A stretch of DNA of 64,000 nucleotides from assembly GCA_945874765.1 (NCBI GenBank), contig CAMCHQ010000001.1, positions 186,001-250,000 of the forward strand. Reading direction: 5' to 3'. A program made the position numbers and the translations under genes. The stretch comes from an uncultured Clostridia bacterium. GTDB taxonomy: Bacteria > Bacillota > Clostridia > Oscillospirales > Acutalibacteraceae. Positions 16,627 to 25,449 of the stretch are shown here, piece by piece (within the stretch, counting starts at the first letter, position 1; the number at the start of each line of letters is the position of its first letter). The notes beneath the pieces were generated by a model. That model searched no databases, had not been told where the DNA came from, and saw only the letters and a list, made by a program, of their open reading frames with translations.

Positions 16627-18052
16627 CAATATTTGCTCCTCTCAAATTGTTTATTCTTACCTTTCTTTTAGAAAGTTTCAACCAAGATTGCCTATAAAAC
16701 AAATCGGCAAGCGACTTTTTATCAAGCGGAGAAATCGGTGACGAATACGGAACGCCGTAAGGATTGATTGCGCATATATTCATACACAAAACCGAAGCGG
16801 CAAGAATTATGCCATACATTCCCGTAAAACCGCCGATTAGTATAAAGAAGAAGCGCAAAACGGACACACTTTCATAGAGCGACGATACAACATAAGAAGA
16901 TATTGCGGTTAAAGCGATTACAACAAGCATAGGCGCACCGATAAGCCCTGCCGACACGGTTGTTTCTCCTATAACAATACCGCCTATAATCGAAACTGCG
17001 TGACCTACCGCTTTAGGCAAGCGCAACCCTGCCTCTCTCATTATCTCATACAAAACAAGAAGCATAAGCGCCTCGGTCATCAAAGAATAAGGGGTAGTTA
17101 TTTCTTCCCTTGCAACCGTAAAAAGCATAGAAGTCGGAATCAGTTCCTGATGAAAAGTGCCTATCGCAACATACCCACCCGGTAAAAACACAGACAGTAC
17201 AAAGGAAAAATAGCGAAGTATTCTTATAAAGCCGGAGTAAAACGGCGGAGTATCGTAATCGTCGGGAGTTTGAAAGTTATCACTGAACAGTGACGGAGTA
17301 TAAAGCGCTATTGACGAACCCTCAACAAGAATTGCCACCCTGCCCTCAAGAAGTTTTGATATTATGATATCGGGACGTTCTGTTGACGAAACGGCGGAAA
17401 ACATAGAGTTGACGCTTGTATCGATAAAAGGGATAAGCGTTCCGAAATCCGTTAAAACGTTTAGGTTTGAACCTTGAATAGAATCAGTTATTTGGGATAC
17501 GAGTTCATTATCCGCCCTGTCATCCATATACGCAATAACGCATGGAGCAGGCGCACAAGAGGCAAGTTTAATTTGCTTTAGCTTAAGATGCGGAGTTTTA
17601 AGTCTTTTTCTCAGAAGTGCTTTATTTGTGTTTAACACCTCGACAAACGCTTCCTTAGGCGCTTTGGTGGATTGTTCGTTAGACGGTTCGTCAACGCTTC
17701 TTGACGGAAGATTTTGAATACCGAAAGCGAGTGCTTTATTTTCTCCGTCAACCACGGCAACGGCAAAACCCGACATAATATAGTAGTAACAATCGGCAAA
17801 CGTTTTTGCCTCGTTGAGTTCAACGGAATTTGTTATTGATTTTTTTATGGAATCGATATCGACTTTTTCACTTTTTAAAATCGGAGATACCACCATTTGG
17901 GAAAGCTGGAGAGAATCGATAAGTCCGTCGAAAGCGGCAAAAAAGAGCTCTTTATCCCCTACCTTTGCTTTTCTTATCAAAAAATCGGAGCAGTCGGCAA
18001 AATCGGTATTAAAACGGTTAAAATTTTCCTCAAGATTATCAGAAAGGTTCAT
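16601..18052 (-). CDS. Spore germination protein, GerA family
   Basis: The 483-residue A subunit has a soluble N-terminal half (about 1-270, with LIRKAKVGDKELFFAAFDGLID and the conserved VAILVEGSSIALYTPSLFSDNFQTPDDY) followed by four to five membrane helices (about 280-450, including the GEITTPYSLMTEALMLL-like loop). It oligomerises to form the receptor channel. The ATG at 18052 follows AGGTGA. A CATAATA box about 21-27 bases upstream resembles a sigma-F/G -10 element, but I see no convincing -35, so forespore control is inferred from the family. Confidence 0.92.
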   Translation of the reverse strand: MNLSDNLEENFNRFNTDFADCSDFLIRKAKVGDKELFFAAFDGLIDSLQLSQMVVSPILKSEKVDIDSIKKSITNSVELNEAKTFADCYYYIMSGFAVAVVDGENKALAFGIQNLPSRSVDEPSNEQSTKAPKEAFVEVLNTNKALLRKRLKTPHLKLKQIKLASCAPAPCVIAYMDDRADNELVSQITDSIQGSNLNVLTDFGTLIPFIDTSVNSMFSAVSSTERPDIIISKLLEGRVAILVEGSSIALYTPSLFSDNFQTPDDYDTPPFYSGFIRILRYFSFVLSVFLPGGYVAIGTFHQELIPTSMLFTVAREEITTPYSLMTEALMLLVLYEIMREAGLRLPKAVGHAVSIIGGIVIGETTVSAGLIGAPMLVVIALTAISSYVVSSLYESVSVLRFFFILIGGFTGMYGIILAASVLCMNICAINPYGVPYSSPISPLDKKSLADLFYRQSWLKLSKRKVRINNLRGANIDVRVGNEK

Positions 18053-18107
18053 ATAATCACCTGTATTATTATGACAAAATATGTGCAAAATATTATGGGT
18101 GAAAAAT

Positions 18108-18785
18108 ATGAGTTTAGTAATTATACGAGCATTTATAATTTATGTATTCGTTATCATAGCAGTAAGAATTATGGGCAAAAGGCAGGTCGGAGAATTAAAA
18201 CCGCACGAGCTTGTAATAACATTTTTAATAAGTTCGACAGCGACAATTCCGCTTCAGGACAACAATATGCCGCTTTTAAACTGTATAGTGCCCGTACTTT
18301 TATTTGTAAGCCTTGAAATAATCGTTGCGATATTAAGTATAAAAAGTGTTAAATTCAGGAATTTAATTCAAGGCAGACCTATTGTTATTATCGACAAAGG
18401 AAAAATCGACGAAAAAAAATTAAGGCAATTGAGATTTACTGTTGACGACTTATGCGACGCCTTAAGACAACAGGGATTTTGGGATATTGCCGAGGTACAA
18501 AATGCAGTGATTGAAACAAACGGAAGTATCAGTGCGGAAAATTGGGAAAAATACAAACCGCTGACGCCCGACAATGTAAAAATAAGCGTTGATGACAAAG
18601 GACTTCATACGGCAATTGTAATTGACGGAAAACCGGTTGAGGAATATTTCAAAGACAAAAGCATTAAGTTAAGCGAAATAGAACTGCTTTTAAAGGCAAA
18701 CGGCAAAGAAGCGGACAAGCTTTTATTAATGACGGTTGATGACAACGGCGACGTATATACCGTGAGAAAGGCAAGTACGAAATGA
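18108..18785 (+). CDS. DUF421 membrane protein (YetF-like)
   Basis: The 226-residue protein has three N-terminal membrane helices (about 3-23, 34-50, 59-80), the signature RIMGKRQVGELKPHELVITFLIS, and two cytosolic domains with RFTVDDLCDALRQQGFWDIAEVQ. YetF/YdfS/2Duf proteins of this family affect the spore inner membrane and spore resistance in Bacillus, which fits the divergent ger operon 55 bases away. The ATG at 18108 follows GGGTGA. Its stop overlaps the next gene by four bases (ATGA). Confidence 0.88.
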   Translation: MSLVIIRAFIIYVFVIIAVRIMGKRQVGELKPHELVITFLISSTATIPLQDNNMPLLNCIVPVLLFVSLEIIVAILSIKSVKFRNLIQGRPIVIIDKGKIDEKKLRQLRFTVDDLCDALRQQGFWDIAEVQNAVIETNGSISAENWEKYKPLTPDNVKISVDDKGLHTAIVIDGKPVEEYFKDKSIKLSEIELLLKANGKEADKLLLMTVDDNGDVYTVRKASTK

Positions 18786-19159
18786 AAAAGATATATATTG
18801 CAATAGTATTTTTAATAATTTGCGCAGGAGTATGTATTTTTGAGCAAGTAACAATAAACAAAGTATATAACGAAGCAACGGAAATTATAAACACGGCGAT
18901 AGATTTTAACGAAGAAAAGGATTTTGAAAGCGCAAAAAATCAATGCAAAAAACTGCGTGACACTTGGAGCAAAAGCTATCCCTATTTATCGGCAATGATT
19001 GACCACGCTCAGCTCGACAGTGCAAGTGCCGCCATAAAATCAACCAATGATATAAGTAAGGAAAACGAAGACGAGCTTAGCGAAAAGTTGATTGAAGCTA
19101 AAAACGAAATTCAAATATTGAAGGAAAACCAATCGATAACGTTAGGAAATATTTTTTAG
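18782..19159 (+). CDS. DUF4363 family protein
   Basis: The 125-residue protein has one N-terminal membrane helix (about 4-21) followed by a helical extracytoplasmic domain with YPYLSAMIDHAQLDSASAAI. This matches DUF4363, a family typically encoded directly after a DUF421 gene in Clostridia. Its start overlaps the DUF421 stop, which implies a coupled two-component membrane module. Function is unknown. Confidence 0.82.
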   Translation: MKKIYIAIVFLIICAGVCIFEQVTINKVYNEATEIINTAIDFNEEKDFESAKNQCKKLRDTWSKSYPYLSAMIDHAQLDSASAAIKSTNDISKENEDELSEKLIEAKNEIQILKENQSITLGNIF

Positions 19160-19228
19160 AAAGTAAGATGAACACTTTTACATTTTAAACATAGGATAGT
19201 TTAGAAAATGTGAAAGGAGGTCGACCTA

Positions 19229-19357
19229 ATGGGTTGCGGATGCAATAACTTTGGTTGTGGTTCATCTTGGATCATCATTCTCATTATCATCTTACTCCTC
19301 TGTGGCGGTTGCGGCGGCTGTGGCTGCGGTAACAACGATTGCGGCTGCGGTTGCTGA
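19229..19357 (+). CDS. Tiny Cys/Gly-rich single-span membrane peptide (42 aa)
   Basis: An ATG at 19229 with a strong AAAGGAGG site opens a 42-codon frame. The product has CGC motifs at both ends (MGCGC and a tail with nine cysteines among glycines) flanking one hydrophobic span, SSWIIILIIILLLC (12-25). Similar small Gly/Cys-rich membrane peptides occur beside sporulation genes in Clostridia (YjcZ-like layout); this is a resemblance, not a proven homology. Eleven of its 42 residues are cysteine. A clean terminator follows 27 bases later, so it may be a monocistronic unit. Confidence 0.7.
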   Translation: MGCGCNNFGCGSSWIIILIIILLLCGGCGGCGCGNNDCGCGC

Positions 19358-19384
19358 CAGCTATAAGCCGAATCATCTTCAAGG

Positions 19385-19416
19385 CTTTAGGACTTCGGTC
19401 CTAAGGTCTTTTTTTA
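19385..19416 (+). terminator. Terminator with TTCG tetraloop
   Basis: The stem CTTTAGGAC-TTCG-GTCCTAAGG is followed by TCTTTTTTTATT after the Cys/Gly-rich gene. Confidence 0.85.
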
Positions 19417-19473
19417 TTACGTTTAAAAACAATGTGTTATTTGGCGACTTTATACAATATTTTGGAGGATATA

Positions 19474-19502
19474 TTGACTTTTTTATTTATAAATGCTATA
19501 AA
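19474..19502 (+). promoter_or_regulatory. Sigma-A promoter of the tandem LRR genes
   Basis: TTGACT (19474-19479), a 17-base spacer and TATAAA (19497-19502) lie 66 bases before the first LRR gene. Confidence 0.7.
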
Positions 19503-19568
19503 AGAGTTAGAGGACAGATTTCTCATTTTTGTCCTTAAAATCAAAAATCATTATAAGGAGGAATTGCA

Positions 19569-21263
19569 ATGAATTTTGCAAAAAAGACATTATCTTTTGC
19601 ATTGGCAACCGTTATGGCGGCAACAAGTCTAATATCGGGTATTGCAGCCTTTGCCGACACCGGCAAGATTAATTTTACCGCAATAAACGGCAATTCTCAG
19701 GCTATCGGCGCTGTTATGCGCAAGGAAACGGATGAAAAAGGAAATACAAATTACAGCACAGATACCGACGGCTATTACACTTACATTCCGGCACAAACAG
19801 GATATTATGCTATTTGCGCAAACCCTACTCCGATTTATAAAGATGAAAAAGCAAACAGCTACAGCTATACGCAAACACAAGATTCCAAGAGAGTTGACTT
19901 GGTTTCATTTTCCGTTTACAGCAAATATGACAGCGTTACAAATGAGCTGAGCGATTGCCTTGCAAACGACAAAAGTACCAACTACATATTATCGTACAAG
20001 CAGGAAATTCCCAACGAAAGCAAACCGGTAGCGGATAAGACAATGCGTATTGAACCTTATGTAACGGTTAAATTAAACGCAGGTCAAACTTATTATATTT
20101 CGACATATACACCCGGATTTTTAAGTTACAACAAGGACAAGAACGATTACGATTTATATTCGGGCGCAACGCTTACGATTACGCCGAGTGATTGGAACGT
20201 AATCATAAAAAGCGACGCAATTTCTTCTCAAACCTTTAAAGTTAAAGAAAACAACACCACGGTTGAAGAGGAGTATTTGAATTACAGGCACAGCTTAAAG
20301 GCTGAATATGTAGGTCAGGGAAAAGATGTCAAGGTACCCGAGAAAATCAACAATCTGAGTGTCAGTGAAATAACGGGAACCCAAAATAACACAATCACCT
20401 CCCTCACCCTTTCAAAAAATGTTGAAAGCGTTTCAGGCTTTGAAAATATCACAACACTTTCAAAATTAGATTTAGCGAGTGTTAAAACAATTAAAGCAAA
20501 CGCATTTAAAGGTTGCACCGCACTTAAAGAAGTTGTTATTCCGTCGGGCACAAAGGAAATAGGCAAATATGCATTTAATGACTGTTATGCCCTTTCAAAA
20601 TTGACAATTTCAAACGGTGTTAAATCAATCGGCGAAAAAGCATTTTTGGATACGTCATTAAAGAAAATTATTATCCCTGCTTCCGTAAACAACATTGAGC
20701 AATATGCCTTTGGCTATACTACGGATTTAAACCTTAACACCGTTTATCCGTATGACACAACGGAAATTTTAAATAAAAACTTTGTAATGGGCGGATATTC
20801 AAATTACGAGGCGCAAAGATATGCAAAGGAAAACGGCATTACATATTTGGATATGACTAACGGTTGCCCGCATTATTACAAATCTTCAACCACACAGCCG
20901 ACTTTATTTACATACGGCAAAACAACAAGCGTATGTGCCCTTTGCGAAAACAAGGTTACAAAAAGCCTTGCAAAGAAAAAGATAAACGTATCCTCTCTCA
21001 AAGCGGGAAAGAGAAGTTTCACCGTTAAGACAGCTAAACAAAGCGGTATAAAAGGATATCAAATTCAGTATTCAACCTCAAAAAGTTTTACAAAAAAAAC
21101 TACAAAAACAGTAAAAGTATCCACAACCAAAGCGCTTAACAAGACCGTTAAAAATCTCAAGCGTGGCAAAAAGTATTATGTAAGAGTTCGTGCTTACAAG
21201 ACTTCAAATAAGAAAACCGTTTACAGTTCTTGGTCGGCAAGTAAGAACATTAAGGTTAAATAA
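19569..21263 (+). CDS. Secreted BspA-like leucine-rich-repeat protein with Fn3-type C-terminus
   Basis: The 564-residue protein has a Sec signal peptide (1-29, cleavage likely after AAFA), an N-terminal beta-rich region (about 35-215), then LRR_5/BspA-type repeats (about 260-385) with units such as GCTALKEVVIPSGTKEIGKYAF. A CxxC pair (CALCENKV, near 455) and a fibronectin-III-like domain (about 475-564, ending YYVRVRAYKTS...YSSWSASKNIKVK) follow. BspA-like repeats act in adhesion and surface binding in other bacteria. No LPXTG or dockerin is visible, so surface attachment, if any, is by other means. It is followed by a paralogue 12 bases downstream. Confidence 0.85.
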   Translation: MNFAKKTLSFALATVMAATSLISGIAAFADTGKINFTAINGNSQAIGAVMRKETDEKGNTNYSTDTDGYYTYIPAQTGYYAICANPTPIYKDEKANSYSYTQTQDSKRVDLVSFSVYSKYDSVTNELSDCLANDKSTNYILSYKQEIPNESKPVADKTMRIEPYVTVKLNAGQTYYISTYTPGFLSYNKDKNDYDLYSGATLTITPSDWNVIIKSDAISSQTFKVKENNTTVEEEYLNYRHSLKAEYVGQGKDVKVPEKINNLSVSEITGTQNNTITSLTLSKNVESVSGFENITTLSKLDLASVKTIKANAFKGCTALKEVVIPSGTKEIGKYAFNDCYALSKLTISNGVKSIGEKAFLDTSLKKIIIPASVNNIEQYAFGYTTDLNLNTVYPYDTTEILNKNFVMGGYSNYEAQRYAKENGITYLDMTNGCPHYYKSSTTQPTLFTYGKTTSVCALCENKVTKSLAKKKINVSSLKAGKRSFTVKTAKQSGIKGYQIQYSTSKSFTKKTTKTVKVSTTKALNKTVKNLKRGKKYYVRVRAYKTSNKKTVYSSWSASKNIKVK

Positions 21264-21275
21264 GGAGGATTTATA

Positions 21276-22763
21276 ATGAACATAATTTTCAAAAAATCAT
21301 TATCTGTTATATTTGCGCTTTTAATGGCACTTACCTCCTTAACAATAGGTACTGCAAGTGCGTTTGCGCAGTCAAAAAGCGATTACAAAGCTATAAATTC
21401 AGGTCAAACAAAAGTAACGAACGAGTATCTTTTATTTACACCAGAGCGCACAGGATATTACGACATTATATTAAGTGATAAAAAAGACAATGTTGAGCAG
21501 TCAAACGGCTTTATGGTAAAAAAAGCAAACGACTATAACGAAAACAGCTTTACAAAAGTTGACAGCGGTGACAGCAGAAGAGAAAAAATTTATTCTGTCG
21601 ACGCAAATAAAAATTTGGTAAGCAAGGTGCAGTATTTCCCTGCGTTTACTACCACAAAACTTTATGCAGGTGAGCCGTATTATATTGAACTTTACTCATT
21701 TGACAGCAATGATTTGACAACGCTTACAGTAAAAAGTGCTGAATTTACGTATAATTACAGCAATATATACAGCGACTTGACATACAATTCAAACGGCAAA
21801 TTGATTACCGGCACATACATTACGGGTATGGCGGTAAGAATAAACAAGTATTTAGGCACTTCAACCGAGGTGGTTATTCCGTCAAGTTTAAACGGATTTC
21901 CTGTAAACGACGTCAATTTCGATGCAAGCGAAGTTATGAAAAAAAGAATTACATCGGTAAAAATAAGCGAGGGAATCGAAATGATAGACGGCTTTAATTA
22001 TATGTATTCTTTAAAGCAAATTTCCCTTCCGTCGACATTAAAATCAATATTGTCAGGCGCATTCACCGGAGACCACGCTTTGACGGGAAGCATTACAATT
22101 CCCGCAGGCGTAACAAGTATAGGCAAACGTGCTTTTTATGACACATCACTGACAAGCGTTAGGATATTAAATGCAAAAGCAATAATCGGCGATTACGCAT
22201 TCGGTTACAAGCTGGCTTTAAACGAAGCAACACCCGACCCGACGGACACAATTACCGTTAAAGTATCAGACTTTTTCATCATTGCTCCAAAAAATTCAAC
22301 TGCACAGTTTTATGCAAAGAATAACGGATTTAAGTCATACGATTATGCAGATTGTCAAGCCGGAAATCATCCATACAAAGCTACAACAATCGCCGCAACT
22401 GTTTTTGCAAACGGCAAGGAAACAAAGATATGCCCTGTTTGCAACAGCACCGTTGTAAAAACACTTAAGAAAAAGACATTTAAGATTTCATCGGTTAAAT
22501 CTTCAAGAAAAAAGAGTATTGTTGTAAAAGCCCCTGCACAAAAGCAGATGAAAGGTTATCAAATTCAATATTCAACTTCTAAGAGTTTTTCAAAAAAATC
22601 AACAAAAACGGTTAAAATTGCAACAACAAAAAATCTTAACAAAACAATTAAAGGTCTTAAATCAGGCAAGAAATATTATGTAAGAGTACGTGCTTACAAA
22701 ACGTCCGGTAAAAAGACCGTTTACAGTTCATATACTGCAGTTAAAACAGTTAAGGTTAAGTAA
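21276..22763 (+). CDS. Secreted BspA-like leucine-rich-repeat protein, paralogue of the upstream gene
   Basis: The 495-residue protein repeats the architecture of its upstream neighbour: signal peptide (1-31, ASAFAQ cleavage), a beta-rich N-terminal domain with the shared ERTGYYDI element, a shorter LRR_5 region (about 215-315), a CxxC pair (CPVCNS) and a Lys-rich Fn3-like domain (about 405-495). The last 90 residues are nearly interchangeable between the two proteins, evidence of tandem duplication. Both genes share one promoter and end at one terminator. The N-terminal halves have diverged, so ligands may differ. Confidence 0.85.
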   Translation: MNIIFKKSLSVIFALLMALTSLTIGTASAFAQSKSDYKAINSGQTKVTNEYLLFTPERTGYYDIILSDKKDNVEQSNGFMVKKANDYNENSFTKVDSGDSRREKIYSVDANKNLVSKVQYFPAFTTTKLYAGEPYYIELYSFDSNDLTTLTVKSAEFTYNYSNIYSDLTYNSNGKLITGTYITGMAVRINKYLGTSTEVVIPSSLNGFPVNDVNFDASEVMKKRITSVKISEGIEMIDGFNYMYSLKQISLPSTLKSILSGAFTGDHALTGSITIPAGVTSIGKRAFYDTSLTSVRILNAKAIIGDYAFGYKLALNEATPDPTDTITVKVSDFFIIAPKNSTAQFYAKNNGFKSYDYADCQAGNHPYKATTIAATVFANGKETKICPVCNSTVVKTLKKKTFKISSVKSSRKKSIVVKAPAQKQMKGYQIQYSTSKSFSKKSTKTVKIATTKNLNKTIKGLKSGKKYYVRVRAYKTSGKKTVYSSYTAVKTVKVK

Positions 22764-22784
22764 ATCAACATAAATAATAACGAG

Positions 22785-22820
22785 GACCATTTTCTTAATT
22801 AAAGAAAATGGTCTATTTTT
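22785..22820 (+). terminator. Terminator of the LRR gene pair
   Basis: The perfect 12-bp stem GACCATTTTCTT/AAGAAAATGGTC with a five-base loop is followed by TATTTTTG. Confidence 0.85.
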
Positions 22821-22842
22821 GTCTAAAATTCGCACTTGGCTA

Positions 22843-22876
22843 TTGACAAATTAAGTTAGTTTGTTAAACTAACTTA
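22843..22876 (+). promoter_or_regulatory. feo promoter with DtxR-like operator
   Basis: TTGACA (22843-22848) is followed at 16 bases by TAAACT (22865-22870). A perfect 11-bp inverted repeat, TAAGTTAGTTT and AAACTAACTTA (22852-22862 and 22866-22876, three-base centre), covers the spacer and the -10. The TTAG...CTAA half-sites match the general form of DtxR/IdeR-family boxes, so iron-dependent repression is likely by inference. Confidence 0.7.
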
Positions 22877-22950
22877 TGAATGAGTAATAATTAATAAGTA
22901 TTTTTTATATAATTTATAAACAAGCTTTCTAAGAAAAAACAGGAGTAAAA

Positions 22951-25308
22951 ATGAACATTAAAGATTTAGAAATAGGCAAAAGCGCTAAAATAACAAAGGT
23001 CGGCGGCGAAGGTGCGTTAAGGCAGCATTTTCTTGATATGGGACTTATTCCGGGTGCACAAATCACAATGATGAAATTTGCACCTATGGGTGACCCTGTT
23101 GAAATAAAAATTCACGGTTATGAATTGACTTTAAGACTTGCCGACGCAGAGAAAATAACTATTGACGAGCCGTTCACAGCAAAAAATGACGATGATGTTA
23201 AATCAAGAAAAAAGGATATTTCTCATCCGGGCTTAGGTGAAGGCGGTAAATTCCATACAAAAGCCGATGAAAATCCGTTACCGGAAGGCACAACATTGAC
23301 ATTTGCACTTGCGGGCAACCAAAACTGCGGTAAAACAACGTTATTTAACAGACTTACAGGCTCTAATCAGCACGTAGGAAACTTCCCGGGTGTAACGGTT
23401 GACAGAAAAGACGGTGAAATTAAAAATCATCCAAACACACTTATTACCGATTTGCCGGGTATTTATTCAATGTCGCCTTACAGCAGTGAGGAAATTGTTA
23501 CAAGAGAATTTTTGCTCGGTGAAAAGCCTAAAGGAATAATCAACATTGTTGACGCATCAAACATTGAAAGAAATCTCTATTTAACCATGCAACTTATGGA
23601 GCTTGACATTCCGATGGTTGTTGCGCTTAATATGATGGACGAGGTACGTAAAAACGGCGGCAGCGTACTTGTAAACGAGATGGAACAATTGCTCGGTGTT
23701 CCCGTTATTCCGATTTCCGCCGCTAAAAATGAGGGTATCGAAGAGCTTACGAGCCACGCATTACATATTGCAAAATACAGAGAATGTCCCGGCAGGCAGG
23801 ATTTTTGCGACTGTCACGGCAACAGCAAGCAAACAGCGGTACACAGATGTATTCACGCAATAATGCACCTTATTGAGGACCACGCTCAAGCGGCTGAAAT
23901 ACCGATCAGATTTGCCGCATCAAAGCTTATTGAGGGCGACAAACTTGTTGAGGACAAATTAAAACTCAGCGAAAACGAAAAAGAAATGATTGAGCACATT
24001 ATTGTTCAAATGGAGCAGGAACGTGGACTTGACAGAGCGGCCGCAATTGCAGATATGCGCTTTCATTTTATCAACAATATTTGCAAGCAAACCGTTATCA
24101 AACCAAGCGAAAGCAAAGAGCACGCAAGAAGTGTTAAAATTGATAAAATTCTTACAGGCAAGTACACAGCTATTCCGTCATTTATAGTAATAATGGGGCT
24201 TGTATTTTGGCTTACGTTCAGCGTTATAGGCAAAGGACTTTCCAACTTGCTTGATTTGGGAATAAATCAGCTTACAAACTTAGTTGACCATTTACTTACA
24301 AAAGCAAACATAAACGAAGTAATACACTCGCTTATTATCGACGGTGTATTTAACGGTGTGGGAAGCGTATTGAATTTCCTGCCTATAATCGTTACGCTGT
24401 TTTTCTTCCTTTCTCTTCTCGAGGACAGCGGTTATATGGCAAGAGTTGCATTTGTAATGGATAAGCTGTTAAGAAAAGTCGGACTGTCGGGCAGAAGTAT
24501 AGTGCCTATGCTTATAGGTTTTGGTTGTACGGTACCGGGAGTTATGGCAAGCAGAACATTATCAAGTGAACGTGACAGAAAGATGACTATCCTTTTAACT
24601 CCGTTTATGAGTTGCTCGGCTAAGCTTCCGATATATGCATTTTTTGCTACCGCATTTTTCCCTGACAACAGTGCTCTTGTTATGATTTTGCTTTACGTTT
24701 TGGGAATTATAACGGCTGTATTTATGGCAATGGTAATGAAATTAAGCATTTTCAAAGGTGAGCCCGTACCGTTTGTAATGGAGCTTCCAAACTACAGAAT
24801 GCCGAGTGCTAAAAGTGTTTGCCAGCTTCTTTGGGAAAAGGCAAAAGATTTTCTTCAAAGAGCATTTACGGTTATTTTTGTGGCAACTATCGTAATTTGG
24901 TTTTTGCAGACATTTGACACTAAATTCAACATTGTAACTAATTCGCAAGACAGCATACTTGCAACAATCGCCGGCTTTATCACTCCTATATTCAAGCCTT
25001 TGGGTTTTGCCGATTGGAGAATTTCAACAGCATTAATTACAGGCTTTATGGCTAAGGAAAGCGTTGTATCTACCCTTTCAGTTCTTTTAGGCACGGGAGT
25101 TAAGATTACAAGTATTCTTACAAAACTCGGCGCCGCATCACTTCTTGTTTTCTGTCTGTTATACACACCTTGCGTTGCCGCAATTGCTTCGGTTAAAAGA
25201 GAACTCGGCAGAAAATGGGCTTGCTCGGTAGTTGTATTTCAATGTGTAATCGCTTGGATTATGGCATTTATAACTCACGGTGTATTCGCACTCATAGGAC
25301 TTGCATAA
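22951..25308 (+). CDS. feoB: Ferrous iron transporter, FeoA-FeoB fusion
   Basis: The 785-residue protein joins an FeoA SH3-like domain (about 1-75, with LRQHFLDMGLIPGAQ) to a complete FeoB. The G-domain has G1 GNQNCGKTT (122-130), DLPGIYS as G3 and NMMDE as G4. The transmembrane region (about 400-785) contains the gate motifs with cysteine, GFGCTVPGVMASR and FMSCSAKLPIYAFF. It imports Fe(II) through the cytoplasmic membrane. A Cys-rich insertion CPGRQDFCDCHGN near 275-290 lies between the G-domain and the helices. It is the first gene of an operon controlled by a likely DtxR operator. Confidence 0.95.
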   Translation: MNIKDLEIGKSAKITKVGGEGALRQHFLDMGLIPGAQITMMKFAPMGDPVEIKIHGYELTLRLADAEKITIDEPFTAKNDDDVKSRKKDISHPGLGEGGKFHTKADENPLPEGTTLTFALAGNQNCGKTTLFNRLTGSNQHVGNFPGVTVDRKDGEIKNHPNTLITDLPGIYSMSPYSSEEIVTREFLLGEKPKGIINIVDASNIERNLYLTMQLMELDIPMVVALNMMDEVRKNGGSVLVNEMEQLLGVPVIPISAAKNEGIEELTSHALHIAKYRECPGRQDFCDCHGNSKQTAVHRCIHAIMHLIEDHAQAAEIPIRFAASKLIEGDKLVEDKLKLSENEKEMIEHIIVQMEQERGLDRAAAIADMRFHFINNICKQTVIKPSESKEHARSVKIDKILTGKYTAIPSFIVIMGLVFWLTFSVIGKGLSNLLDLGINQLTNLVDHLLTKANINEVIHSLIIDGVFNGVGSVLNFLPIIVTLFFFLSLLEDSGYMARVAFVMDKLLRKVGLSGRSIVPMLIGFGCTVPGVMASRTLSSERDRKMTILLTPFMSCSAKLPIYAFFATAFFPDNSALVMILLYVLGIITAVFMAMVMKLSIFKGEPVPFVMELPNYRMPSAKSVCQLLWEKAKDFLQRAFTVIFVATIVIWFLQTFDTKFNIVTNSQDSILATIAGFITPIFKPLGFADWRISTALITGFMAKESVVSTLSVLLGTGVKITSILTKLGAASLLVFCLLYTPCVAAIASVKRELGRKWACSVVVFQCVIAWIMAFITHGVFALIGLA

Positions 25309-25445
25309 TGAATATTCAAAGCATAATTTTATTAATAATAATTGTAATATTGCTTATTTCTGCTATAATATACTCAGCAAAGCATAAAAACGCCTGCTCA
25401 GGCGACTGCGCTAACTGCAACAAAAATTGCAACAGCAAAAGGTAA
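25308..25445 (+). CDS. FeoB-associated Cys-rich membrane protein
   Basis: This 45-residue protein has one N-terminal transmembrane helix (about 4-23) and a cytosolic tail with four cysteines (C30, C34, C37, C41: ACSGDCANCNKNC). It matches the small FeoB-associated Cys-rich family that occupies the FeoC position in many Firmicutes. Its ATG overlaps the FeoB stop by one base (TAATG), so it is coupled to FeoB. It may sense iron or redox state or bind a metal; the exact role is unknown. Confidence 0.85.
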   Translation: MNIQSIILLIIIVILLISAIIYSAKHKNACSGDCANCNKNCNSKR

Positions 25446-25449
25446 TATT

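Noticed and set aside
18060-18107. Clear sigma-G promoter for gerA or the DUF421 gene
   Set aside because: A CATAATA -10-like box exists on the gerA strand but the -35 region does not match GNATR at the right spacing, so no feature was called.
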